A stretch of 64,000 bases of DNA, from positions 1,175,999 to 1,239,998 of the forward strand of contig NZ_LMPS01000001.1 in assembly GCF_001424405.1 (NCBI RefSeq), given 5' to 3'. The position numbers were made by a program, and so were the translations under genes. The notes under the pieces are model-generated. The model was not told where the DNA came from. It was given only the letters and a program-made list of their open reading frames with translations, and did not search any database. The stretch comes from Dyadobacter sp. Leaf189 (GTDB taxonomy: Bacteria > Bacteroidota > Bacteroidia > Cytophagales > Spirosomataceae). Shown here piece after piece: positions 34,100 through 41,711 of this stretch (its first letter is position 1; each line of letters opens with the position of its first letter).

Positions 34100-34142
34100 A
34101 GGATCGCCATGGTTGATTAGCGTGGCGGTCCTTCTTTTTTGT
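34100..34142 (+). terminator. Intrinsic terminator of greA
   Basis: A 13-bp stem with two G-T pairs (arms starting AAGGATCGCC and ending GGCGGTCCTT) and a 9-base loop is followed by T-rich sequence, 17 bases after the stop. Confidence 0.85.
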
Positions 34143-34145
34143 ATT

Positions 34146-34246
34146 AGCTGTTGGCTATTAGCTATTAGTCCTTCTCTGTAAAGTCATCTGCTTTCTTATA
34201 CAGAATTAGCTAAGAGCTAAAAGCCAATAGCTAACAGCTAACAACC
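34146..34246. repeat. Heptad-periodic repeat locus 2 (inverted arrays)
   Basis: Four heptads (34146-34173: AGCTGTT, GGCTATT, AGCTATT, AGTCCTT) are followed, after about 30 bases, by six heptads of the inverse type (34204-34245: AATTAGC, TAAGAGC, TAAAAGC, CAATAGC, TAACAGC, TAACAAC). The arms pair with each other. The locus lies between greA and the HExxH gene. Confidence 0.8.
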
Positions 34247-34268
34247 CACAGCCGAGTCTTTCCACGCC

Positions 34269-34598
34269 ATGACCCCCAAAGGCATTATCCTCACTGTTTC
34301 CTTCCTCTGGGTTGAGGCTATGGCCTTTTTTCCTTTTATTTTATTAAAACATAAATCCCCCAGCCGGTTCCTGATCAATCATGAGCGCATTCATTTGAAG
34401 CAACAAATCGAGCTTGGGCTGATCGTTTTTTACCTCTGGTACTTCGCCGAATATTTTATACGGCTGGTTCAGTACAAAAAACATTATTTAGCCTATCTTC
34501 ATATTTCCTTTGAACGGGAAGCTTTTCAGCATCAATCCGATCTGGCATATCTTGAAAAAAGGCGTTTCTGGGCTTTTTTGAAGTATTTGCGGGATTAA
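34269..34598 (+). CDS. Small putative membrane protein with HExxH motif
   Basis: The 109-residue protein has a hydrophobic N-terminal segment (about 6-26), then 'FLINHERIHLKQQIELG' with an HExxH zinc motif (H38-E39-R40-I41-H42), a second hydrophobic segment (about 51-63), and 'HISFEREAFQHQSD' (E82/E84), which could give a third ligand as in gluzincins. It looks like a minimal integral-membrane metallopeptidase domain of the M48/M56 kind. I know similar unnamed proteins from Bacteroidota. Catalysis is inference from the motif. It lies 70 bases before the M42 peptidase gene. Confidence 0.7.
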   Translation: MTPKGIILTVSFLWVEAMAFFPFILLKHKSPSRFLINHERIHLKQQIELGLIVFYLWYFAEYFIRLVQYKKHYLAYLHISFEREAFQHQSDLAYLEKRRFWAFLKYLRD

Positions 34599-34668
34599 TA
34601 ACGTACTCTGAAAGCCAATCCGCTTCAAGGGAAAACGTACATTTTAGTCGCAATTTTAAAATGAAAAT

Positions 34669-35739
34669 ATGGCAGACAAGAGCGTAGATTTTCTTTATAA
34701 GTATCTAAACAATGCATCGCCAACCGGCTTCGAATCAACCGGTCAGCAAATCTGGCTTGACTACATCAGGCCCTATATTGAAGAGGAAATCATTGACACT
34801 TATGGTACCGCAGTTGGTGTAATCGGGCCGGGGCAGGATTACAAAGTGGTGATTGAGGCGCATTCCGATGAAATTTCCTGGTTTGTAAATTATATCTCCG
34901 ACGACGGCTACATTCACGTTCGCAGAAATGGCGGTTCGGATGCAGCTATCGCGCCTTCCATGCGGGTTAACCTGCATACTGCAAAAGGTGTTGTAAAAGG
35001 TGTATTTGGCTGGCCTGCCATTCACGTGCGCGATGTTGCCAAAGATCAGGTGCCCAAAGTACACGAGCTTTTCATCGATGTAGGCGCTGCCAAGAAAGAT
35101 GAAGTTTTTGAAATGGGCATTCATGTCGGTACCGTGGTAACCTTTGCCGACGGGCTCGATGAACTGAATGAGAAATACTATGTTGGTCGCGCACTCGATA
35201 ACAGAATGGGCGGCTACATGATCGCCGAAGTGGCGCGCATGCTGCACGAGAACAATGTGAAGCTTCCGTTTACATTGTATGTTGTAAATGCAGTACAGGA
35301 AGAAATCGGTCTGCGGGGTGCAGAAATGATCGCCCGCAGGTTGAAGCCCGATCTGGCAATTTGTACGGACGTAACCCACGACACCCAGTCGCCGATGTAC
35401 AACAAAAAGGAGCAGGGCGACCTCAAAGCCGGAAACGGACCGGTAATCTGCTACGGACCGGCGGTACAGAACAATGTGCGCGAGCTGCTCATCAACGTTG
35501 CCAATGAGAAAAGCATTCCGTTCCAGCGCCAGGCAGTGAGCCGGTCTACCGGGACAGACACCGATTCATTTGCATACTCAACAGAAGGAATTGCGTCTGC
35601 ATTGATTTCACTGCCTCTGAAATACATGCATACTACCGTGGAAATGGTGCATAAAGAAGACGTGAAAAATGTAATTCAGCTGATGTACGACGTACTTTTG
35701 TCCCTCAAAGGCAACGAGGATTTCAGGTATATTAAGTAA
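34669..35739 (+). CDS. M42 family metallopeptidase (glutamyl/deblocking aminopeptidase-like)
   Basis: A 356-residue cytoplasmic aminopeptidase of the FrvX/CelM family. Co-catalytic metal ligands are seen in order: His in 'VVIEAHSDEISWFV', Asp in 'VGRALDNRMGGYMI', the Glu pair in 'NAVQEEIGLRGAEM', Asp in 'AICTDVTHDTQ' and His near 'PLKYMHTTVEMV'. The length is typical. Such enzymes form dodecameric TET complexes and trim peptides. It follows the small HExxH gene and is probably independently transcribed. Confidence 0.92.
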   Translation: MADKSVDFLYKYLNNASPTGFESTGQQIWLDYIRPYIEEEIIDTYGTAVGVIGPGQDYKVVIEAHSDEISWFVNYISDDGYIHVRRNGGSDAAIAPSMRVNLHTAKGVVKGVFGWPAIHVRDVAKDQVPKVHELFIDVGAAKKDEVFEMGIHVGTVVTFADGLDELNEKYYVGRALDNRMGGYMIAEVARMLHENNVKLPFTLYVVNAVQEEIGLRGAEMIARRLKPDLAICTDVTHDTQSPMYNKKEQGDLKAGNGPVICYGPAVQNNVRELLINVANEKSIPFQRQAVSRSTGTDTDSFAYSTEGIASALISLPLKYMHTTVEMVHKEDVKNVIQLMYDVLLSLKGNEDFRYIK

Positions 35740-35743
35740 CTTC

Positions 35744-35812
35744 TGTCACCCTGAGCGCAGTCGAAGGGCATTGTGCACGCCCTTCGGCGGCCCGGTGCGC
35801 TCAGCCTGACAA
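35744..35812. repeat. Dispersed palindrome, second copy
   Basis: An imperfect inverted repeat has arms TGTCACCCTGAGCGCAG.. and ..GTGCGCTCAGCCTGACA around inner arms CGAAGGGC/GCCCTTCG. It shares CTGAGYGSAGTCGAAG with 29708-29772. It begins five bases after the M42 peptidase stop and may end its transcript. Confidence 0.75.
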
Positions 35813-35903
35813 GCCTAAAAGTAGCTTTGGCCGCGCTTAGGATGACAAACAAAGGACCCAAACAACCCATTTAAACATCAACAACTATGCAAATCATTAA
35901 CAA

Positions 35904-36956
35904 ATGGACAATCGTGTTCGCGGCAGGGGAGCCGCCATCAATCCCCACAACAAATTCTTCAAACAAAGCACGGAATATACTTCCGAAGACTGGCAGCAAT
36001 GGGAAGAGCCAGAGGTAAATCCCAAAACCCAGTTCATTGAGGAGCAATCCAAAACTTTATTAAGCGTATCAGACAGTCCCGATCTGGGGGCTTTCCATTC
36101 TCTTAACCCCTACCGGGGTTGTGAGCACGGTTGTATTTATTGTTACGCCCGCAACTCGCACGAGTACTGGGGCTACTCCGCAGGACTTGATTTTGAAACC
36201 AAGATCATTGTCAAGAAGAATGCACCCCAGCTGCTGGAAAAGCTTTTTAACTCCAAAAAGTGGGAACCTAAAAGTATTCACATTTCCGGGAATACAGACT
36301 GTTATCAGCCCGGCGAGAAAAAGTACAGACTTACCCGGCAGTTGCTGGAAATATGTCTGCGCTACCGCAATCCGGTAAGTGTACTGACCAAGAATGCATT
36401 GATCCTGCGGGACCTGGATGTGCTGGAAAAGCTGGCGAAGCTGAACCTGGTCCACGGCGCTATTTCCATTACTTCGCTGAATGAGGACCTGAGACACAAG
36501 CTGGAACCCCGGACAGTAACCGGAAAGCGCCGCTTGCAGGTGGTGAAAGCCCTTAGCGAAGCAGGAGTACCTATGGGGGTGATGACTGCGCCGATCATTC
36601 CCGGACTAAATGACCATGAGATTCCAACGATCATCGAAGCTTCTGCTGAGAGCGGTGCATTATGGGCCAATTATACCGTTGTGAGGCTAAACGGTGCAAT
36701 AGCGACCTTATTTGACGAGTGGGTTCACCATCATTTCCCGGATCGCGCGGCCAAAGTTCTGAACCAGATCAAAGAATGTCACGGCGGACAGGTGAATGAT
36801 TCCCGGTTCGGCTTGCGAATGGTAGGAGAGGGGAGTTTTGCCGAACATATCAGGCAATTGCACGATCTGGCTTGCCGCAAGTATTTCAAGGGAAGAGAAC
36901 TCCCGCCGGTAGATACCAGCCAATTTATGCGCGCCGGACAAATGCGACTGTTTTAG
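35904..36956 (+). CDS. PA0069-family radical SAM protein
   Basis: A 350-residue protein with the radical SAM cluster C73-x3-C77-x2-C80 in 'LNPYRGCEHGCIYCYARNSHEY' and the SplB-like core ('IHISGNTDCYQPGEKKYRLTR', 'VLTKNALILRDLDVL', 'APIIPGLNDHEI'). The family is conserved but its reaction is unknown; resemblance to spore photoproduct lyase suggests nucleic-acid or small-molecule radical chemistry. It starts ATG at 35904 after a gap containing the dispersed palindrome, and a 28-bp inverted repeat begins three bases after the stop. Confidence 0.88.
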   Translation: MDNRVRGRGAAINPHNKFFKQSTEYTSEDWQQWEEPEVNPKTQFIEEQSKTLLSVSDSPDLGAFHSLNPYRGCEHGCIYCYARNSHEYWGYSAGLDFETKIIVKKNAPQLLEKLFNSKKWEPKSIHISGNTDCYQPGEKKYRLTRQLLEICLRYRNPVSVLTKNALILRDLDVLEKLAKLNLVHGAISITSLNEDLRHKLEPRTVTGKRRLQVVKALSEAGVPMGVMTAPIIPGLNDHEIPTIIEASAESGALWANYTVVRLNGAIATLFDEWVHHHFPDRAAKVLNQIKECHGGQVNDSRFGLRMVGEGSFAEHIRQLHDLACRKYFKGRELPPVDTSQFMRAGQMRLF

Positions 36957-36959
36957 ATT

Positions 36960-37029
36960 TTGCCACGAATACACGAACGGTCACGAACAGTCTCAGGAAT
37001 TTTCGTGACCTTTCGTGTATTCGTGGCAA
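36960..37029. repeat. 28-bp near-perfect inverted repeat
   Basis: Arms 36960-36987 and 37002-37029 (beginning TTGCCACGAATACACGAA) differ at one position and are separated by 14 bases. It lies between the radical SAM and NamZ genes on the same strand and can form a very stable cruciform or RNA hairpin. No T-run follows, so it does not look like a standard terminator. Confidence 0.85.
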
Positions 37030-37065
37030 CAAAAACTTAGTTTTAACACAAACAATCCCGATCCC

Positions 37066-38331
37066 ATGAAAACCTTATTAACCGCATTTAGTCTGACACT
37101 GAGCCTCGGCTCGCTGGGCAACTGCGTCAATTCCTCCGCTTCCAAAAGCCCGGTACTTTCAGCAAATGATTCCATTAACACCGGCGGAGTTGAACAGGCA
37201 GCCAAGGCACCGGTGACTGCTGCCGACCAGATTTCACAGTATATCGGTTATCTCAAAGGTAAAAAGGTAGGGATTGTGGTAAACCAAACTTCCATTATAG
37301 GAAGCAAACCGATGGTGGACAGCCTGGTTGCGCTTGGCGTCAACATCGTAACCATTTTCGGACCTGAGCACGGCTTTCGTGGCTCAGCCAGCGCTGGGGA
37401 TAAGGTAAGTGACAGTGTAGACCCGAAGACGGGGATACCCGCGATTTCATTATACGGAAAATTAAAGCGGCCGACTAACGAACAAATGGCGAAGCTCGAC
37501 CTGATCGTTTTCGACATCCAGGATGTAGGCGCTCGCTTTTATACTTATATCAATACGCTCGGTCACGTTATGGAGGCTTGCGCCGAGAACAACAAGGAAA
37601 TGCTGATCCTCGACCGCCCTAATCCAAATGGTTTTCTGATCGACGGACCTATCCTGGAAGATCATCTGCATTCAGGAATAGGTATGTACCGGATCCCGAT
37701 CTCACATGGGCTGACAGTGGGCGAGTTTGCGCAAATGATCAATGGAGAAGGTTGGCTGCCGAATAAAATGCAGTGTAAGCTTAAAATCATCAAAGTAGCC
37801 AACTATACGCACGATACGCCTTATACCGTGCCGGTGTTTCCATCACCCAACCTCAATACGCAGCAGTCGGTGATGCTCTATCCGCATATCTGTATGTTTG
37901 AAGGTACTATTGTCAGTCAGGGGCGTGGAACTTACATGCCCTTTACAGTGCTGGGCGCGCCTGCTTTGAAGGGGAAATACGAGTTTTCGTTTAAGCCGCA
38001 AAGCATTAAAGGAATGAGCGAAACGCCGCTGCACCAGGATGTGGAATGTTACGGATTGGACCTGCGAAAATATGATATGTCTTCGATCAGAAAGTCAGGC
38101 AAGCTTAACCTGGGCTGGTTAATGGATATGTACAAAGCTTATCCCGATAAAGCACGTTTTTTTGACAGGTCACAGAGCAAGCAAATGAACGATTTTGATA
38201 AGCTCGCAGGTACCGAAAACCTGAGAAAGCAGATCATCGCGGGGGCTTCTGAGGAGGAAATCCGGAAAAGCTGGGAGCCCGGACTTTCACAATTCAAGGA
38301 AGCCAGAAAGAAGTACCTGCTTTATCCCTGA
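37066..38331 (+). CDS. namZ: DUF1343/NamZ family exo-beta-N-acetylmuramidase (GH171), exported
   Basis: The 421-residue protein has a signal sequence (MKTLLTAFSLTLSLGSLGNC) with an imperfect lipobox before Cys20. The DUF1343 domain follows, with 'KVGIVVNQTSIIGSKPMVDSL', 'TIFGPEHGFRGSASAGD', 'PAISLYGKLKRPT', 'IVFDIQDVGARFYTYI', 'LDRPNPNGFLIDGPIL' and 'PSPNLNTQQSVMLYPHICMFEGT'. Characterised members release MurNAc from peptidoglycan fragments during cell-wall recycling. The start is set at 37066; a longer frame reads through the palindrome. The last ten bases overlap the convergent LysE gene. Confidence 0.87.
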   Translation: MKTLLTAFSLTLSLGSLGNCVNSSASKSPVLSANDSINTGGVEQAAKAPVTAADQISQYIGYLKGKKVGIVVNQTSIIGSKPMVDSLVALGVNIVTIFGPEHGFRGSASAGDKVSDSVDPKTGIPAISLYGKLKRPTNEQMAKLDLIVFDIQDVGARFYTYINTLGHVMEACAENNKEMLILDRPNPNGFLIDGPILEDHLHSGIGMYRIPISHGLTVGEFAQMINGEGWLPNKMQCKLKIIKVANYTHDTPYTVPVFPSPNLNTQQSVMLYPHICMFEGTIVSQGRGTYMPFTVLGAPALKGKYEFSFKPQSIKGMSETPLHQDVECYGLDLRKYDMSSIRKSGKLNLGWLMDMYKAYPDKARFFDRSQSKQMNDFDKLAGTENLRKQIIAGASEEEIRKSWEPGLSQFKEARKKYLLYP

Positions 38332-38966
38332 GCGTGCCTGTACTTGCGGTAGAATTTGACCGACTGCATGATCGCCAGCAGCACGAATATTAGTGAAAAT
38401 ATGTGAACCGAAAGCCAGGGGCTAAACCTGGATGTGCGGGTGAGCACTTTTTGCAAAATCATTACAAAAATAAAAACGCCCGTAAAAGTGCCGGCAGAAG
38501 TGCCCGACACGTAGGCGTATTTTCGAGAGCCGGAAACTTCAATGTAACCGGCATTGATCAGGTATAAATTCCAGCCCATCCAGAAAGGCACCTGCACCAG
38601 GTTAATGCAGTTCAATGCAAGACCAAGAACAAACGGCGAAAAGCCCGTCATAAAAGCAGGAATACTGTTCTCACTTTTGGTTTCCGTTCCATTGTAGAAG
38701 GAAACCGCAAGTGCAAGCATAAAAACGATCGAGAGTATCTCGGTTGCTTTAGTAAAACGCTTATGGTTGTGTAGCCAGTTGGCAGCTTTTAACGTGAGCA
38801 GGATCAGCAAAAATTCGATAATCACCACACCGAGCAGGAACGAGGTAAGGCTTGCAATGCCTTGCGACTGGTACATTTTCAATGCAATGACATTGATGTA
38901 ACCCAGCGGCATTGAGCCTACCATGCTTACTATAAAACCCACCAGAATGTTCTTCAAATGCACCAT
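38322..38966 (-). CDS. LysE family exporter
   Basis: A 214-residue inner-membrane protein with about six hydrophobic segments and the N-terminal 'GFIVSMVGSMPLGYINVIALKM' that resembles the LysE/RhtB signature (G-x-x-P-G). LysE proteins export amino acids or small derivatives. It is the last gene of a leftward operon (DinB, NRDE, ATP-grasp, LysE), three bases after the ATP-grasp stop codon, so it may export that enzyme's product. The tail overlaps the namZ gene by ten bases. Confidence 0.8.
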   Translation of the reverse strand: MVHLKNILVGFIVSMVGSMPLGYINVIALKMYQSQGIASLTSFLLGVVIIEFLLILLTLKAANWLHNHKRFTKATEILSIVFMLALAVSFYNGTETKSENSIPAFMTGFSPFVLGLALNCINLVQVPFWMGWNLYLINAGYIEVSGSRKYAYVSGTSAGTFTGVFIFVMILQKVLTRTSRFSPWLSVHIFSLIFVLLAIMQSVKFYRKYRHAQG

Positions 38967-38969
38967 AGG

Positions 38970-40013
38970 TTAAAATCTTTCCAGCTTTTGAACATGGAGC
39001 TTATTTTGCCTTAACATCCGGATACCTTCCGCAAAGGTCAGGAACCGGTGCCCTTTGCTGTGATTAATGCGGCTGATCCGGAACAACATCGAGAAGTGCC
39101 GCACGATCTCCTTCCAGGCTGTGAAAATGGACTGGCCAGGGTCGTAAATGTGCGTTGGTTCGCTGCCAGCGCCATTAAGCTCGATGATCGACAGGTTTTT
39201 ACCTGCCCGCAATTCTTCCAGCGTGTTGTACTTCATATCAATGCGACCGTAGTAAAAATCAGGTACCTGCAGGCAAATCCTGTTGATTACTTCTGTAAGC
39301 TGTTTATCAGCCCAGGAAGTCGCATTGACAAACCTCGATCCGCGCGCGTGATTTCCGTAAGGTACCAGCATCACCCGCTCTCCGGCAGCCGGCACTTCCA
39401 GCAAACGTTCCTTGTACATTTTCCGGAGTGCATTCAGTTGCAGGTGGAAGCGCGGATTTCGTTCAATGAGGTCCAGTATTGATGAATTTCCATCGCCCGT
39501 AATGGTCAGGAATTCCTTCGCTACAATGCCGGTAATTCTTCCGGTAGCCTGATTTGGAAAACGGACGTAAAACACGCCCATTTCGTTAGGTAAGTCGATA
39601 TACTCCTGGACCAGGAATTCGAAGTCGACTTTTTCGATGTAGGCTTTAAGATCTTGTTCATTCTCGATCTTTTGGACAGCCATACCACGCATGCCGATAT
39701 CGGGTTTGGCGATCAGCGGGAAAGTAAGTCCGGCCAATTTGCATTGCTGCTGAACAATGGAGAAAGGCGTACCGGGTTTACACAAAATCGTTTTCGGATA
39801 AAACTGACGCGGTATCAGATCGTAGATTTCTTTTTTCGACTCCATTAAAAAACCTCCATTCCGGATCAAAGGATTGGAAGCATTGAAGAAGAAAAACGAC
39901 CGCGCCCGCAGCGAATAGTAAAACCACACGAAGTACATCGGGATATACACAATCCCGAAAGGCCAGTATTCCCAATGTGTGATTTTGTGAAACAGGAGTG
40001 CAGCTCTTTTCAA
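38970..40013 (-). CDS. ATP-grasp ligase-like protein with hydrophobic N-terminus
   Basis: The protein has 347 residues. An N-terminal hydrophobic, aromatic-rich segment ('WPFGIVYIPMYFVWFYYSL', about 17-35) probably contacts the membrane. The ATP-grasp fold follows: 'FPLIAKPDIGMRGMAVQKI' (nucleotide-binding Lys), 'FLVQEYIDLPNEMGVFYV', 'GRIDMKYNTLEEL' and 'LSIIELNGAGSEPTHIYDP' with metal-binding Glu and Asn. ATP-grasp enzymes join a carboxylate to an amine or thiol through an acyl phosphate; D-Ala-D-Ala ligase is the nearest well-known relative. Substrates are unknown. It lies between NRDE (10 bases) and LysE (3 bases). Confidence 0.78.
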   Translation of the reverse strand: MKRAALLFHKITHWEYWPFGIVYIPMYFVWFYYSLRARSFFFFNASNPLIRNGGFLMESKKEIYDLIPRQFYPKTILCKPGTPFSIVQQQCKLAGLTFPLIAKPDIGMRGMAVQKIENEQDLKAYIEKVDFEFLVQEYIDLPNEMGVFYVRFPNQATGRITGIVAKEFLTITGDGNSSILDLIERNPRFHLQLNALRKMYKERLLEVPAAGERVMLVPYGNHARGSRFVNATSWADKQLTEVINRICLQVPDFYYGRIDMKYNTLEELRAGKNLSIIELNGAGSEPTHIYDPGQSIFTAWKEIVRHFSMLFRISRINHSKGHRFLTFAEGIRMLRQNKLHVQKLERF

Positions 40014-40023
40014 GACGGTTGCA

Positions 40024-40734
40024 TTAAACGGTGGTGAAAGAGTTGGCGCATGTTTGTTCCTGTAAAAGATCCCGGTGGAACATTTCAGTGTTGTTACGCA
40101 GCCTCACAGCCTGTGTAATGCTGAATGTCTTAATGATATTTCCCCTGTTAATGACCAAGCCGTTTTCACGATTGTCCCTGGCTGTATTGGAGTGGAAAAA
40201 ACGCATATCCTCCGGATCAGGTAGCCGGTTTTGTTCCAGAAAATCCCTGAACCACAACTCCCTTTCCTGCCGGACTTCGGGTGCATATAGCGTGCTCGAA
40301 GACCAGATGTAATGCGCATTTACAGAAAGCTCCTGTATTTCCTTTTTCAAACCATCCCAGCGCAGCTGATACAGGTTGTCCGTCAGGCTCAGGATAATTG
40401 TAAATGGCTCAATTTCATCCAGATCATAATCTGCCCAGGTAGTAACCGACGATTCCGCAGCGACAATATCGAGCAGTACCAGGCCACGGCTTTTACGGTA
40501 AAATGGCTGGGCGACGTGCCGGTCCGCAGCGCCATTCAGAAGTACGCCGACAGTTGCATTTCCATCTATCGCAAACCAACTGCCGCCTCCGAGCGGATCT
40601 TTCGGGAAAGTAATCTCCTTATTACCGATCAAATAAGCTTGTGGATAAATTGCCGCCGGCCGGTTTTTATGTTCGTCGCGGTTTGAAGTCAAAATGGTAC
40701 ATTCACCATGCCTCACGTAGGTTACTGTGCACAT
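40024..40734 (-). CDS. NRDE/TANGO2-family protein
   Basis: The 236-residue protein starts MCTVTYV with Cys at position 2 and has the family motif TSNRDE (about 16-21), 'PLGGGSWFAIDGNATVGVLLNG' and 'GLVLLDIVA'. The NRDE family resembles Ntn hydrolases, in which the residue after Met becomes the nucleophile; TANGO2 itself is linked to heme or lipid handling in eukaryotes. Its role in bacteria is unknown. The start overlaps the DinB gene by 13 bases, and the ATP-grasp gene begins 10 bases after its stop. Confidence 0.85.
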   Translation of the reverse strand: MCTVTYVRHGECTILTSNRDEHKNRPAAIYPQAYLIGNKEITFPKDPLGGGSWFAIDGNATVGVLLNGAADRHVAQPFYRKSRGLVLLDIVAAESSVTTWADYDLDEIEPFTIILSLTDNLYQLRWDGLKKEIQELSVNAHYIWSSSTLYAPEVRQERELWFRDFLEQNRLPDPEDMRFFHSNTARDNRENGLVINRGNIIKTFSITQAVRLRNNTEMFHRDLLQEQTCANSFTTV

Positions 40735-41207
40735 TGTCTGTATTCAATAGTGGAAGGAGCTACTCCAAAACTTTCGTCCACCTCCACATTGTGCATATCC
40801 ATGATCGCAACGCGGATCAGCGCCTGGTGATGGATACAATGTTCAAGATTGTAAAGCAGCTCTCTGTGATAATTGGTGTCAATGGAAAATTCCCTGCCCG
40901 GCGCATGGTGCAGGAGGGTAAGTCTTTTATCAGCTTTATCAATGCTTTCACGGATCCTGTGAATACACCCGCGTGCGTATTCGGGCAGCGTTTCGATCAG
41001 GGTATTCCTGGGCCGACTCTCATAATTGATCCTGCCGCATTCATATTGGTTGATCAGGCATTGAAACAGCTCGATAATATGCCGGGTATGCTGACCAATG
41101 CTCGCACCGCTAAGTTCCCGGCAAGGGAAATTGTACTGTTCATTTGTCAACTGACTCAAAAAGGTATCTATTTCGCCAAGGGTGTGCCTTACGGATTGAA
41201 CGAGCAT
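40722..41207 (-). CDS. DinB family protein
   Basis: A 161-residue four-helix bundle protein with candidate metal-binding histidines in 'GASIGQHTRHIIELFQCL' and 'NLEHCIHHQALIRVAIMD'. DinB proteins include bacillithiol and mycothiol transferases and hydrolases. The chosen start (41205-41207, MLVQSVRHTLGEI) fits the domain. A longer frame to 41390 would run through a strong terminator at 41338-41378. It leads the leftward operon and overlaps the NRDE gene by 13 bases. Confidence 0.78.
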   Translation of the reverse strand: MLVQSVRHTLGEIDTFLSQLTNEQYNFPCRELSGASIGQHTRHIIELFQCLINQYECGRINYESRPRNTLIETLPEYARGCIHRIRESIDKADKRLTLLHHAPGREFSIDTNYHRELLYNLEHCIHHQALIRVAIMDMHNVEVDESFGVAPSTIEYRQCAQ

Positions 41208-41711
41208 ATCAAAAGTCTTTTTTTTCGGCGGTAAAAAATTGTTCCAGCTACCTGCCCGAATTTCAATAAGCACCGCATTTCCCGGTCTGCGGACTTCCCT
41301 GCGAGCAGCAATCATCGCTTGTTTAATGAGGCAGACTGAAAAACGAAACATCCCGGGGATAGCTTCCCAGGGATGTTTAATTATTCTCAACGATATTTAA
41401 TTAAAGGCGCAAATAGATTTAGTTTAGGTTATAAGCTCTTGGTTAATGTGTGCATAATACAAAAAAAATGTCATTTAATGCCATTTTGTATAGATACGAT
41501 AATTGGGTCAAATCGGATCTGTCGCGTGCATTTATTTTTGAATTTTTTCGACAGTATTATTAGTGGAAAAAATAAAACTATAAATGCTTGTGGATGCTCT
41601 ATGAAAATAGTTCGATACCATCGATCTCCCAAAATTTTGGGACAATCCCGAAGTTTTTAGGGGTGAAGTCCTGGAATTGTTGGGTAAAGCCTGCTGAGAC
41701 TTCAATACTGG
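41208..41711. other. Intergenic region, 504 bases, no convincing gene
   Basis: This AT-rich stretch holds a minus-strand terminator (41338-41378), a perfect 16-bp palindrome TCCCAAAATTTTGGGA (41627-41642), and near-direct repeats ATGTCATTTAATGCCATTTT around 41468. An open frame on the + strand (41373-41660) has no domain-like sequence and is not believed. A long 3' UTR of the LytTR gene or a small RNA ending at the terminator is possible. Confidence 0.5.
41338..41378 (-). terminator. Intrinsic terminator, minus strand
   Basis: A 12-bp stem with one mismatch (AAACATCCC.GGG / CCC.GGGATGTTT) is followed on the minus strand by CGTTTTT. It lies 334 bases after the LytTR regulator stop and upstream of the DinB operon, insulating the two. 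Confidence 0.75.

Noticed and set aside
41208..41390. Longer start for the DinB gene
   Set aside because: The extra 61 codons run through a strong terminator hairpin and lack domain similarity.
41373..41660. Open frame of 95 codons on the + strand
   Set aside because: It lies in AT-rich intergenic sequence, starts inside a terminator stem, and encodes no recognisable protein.
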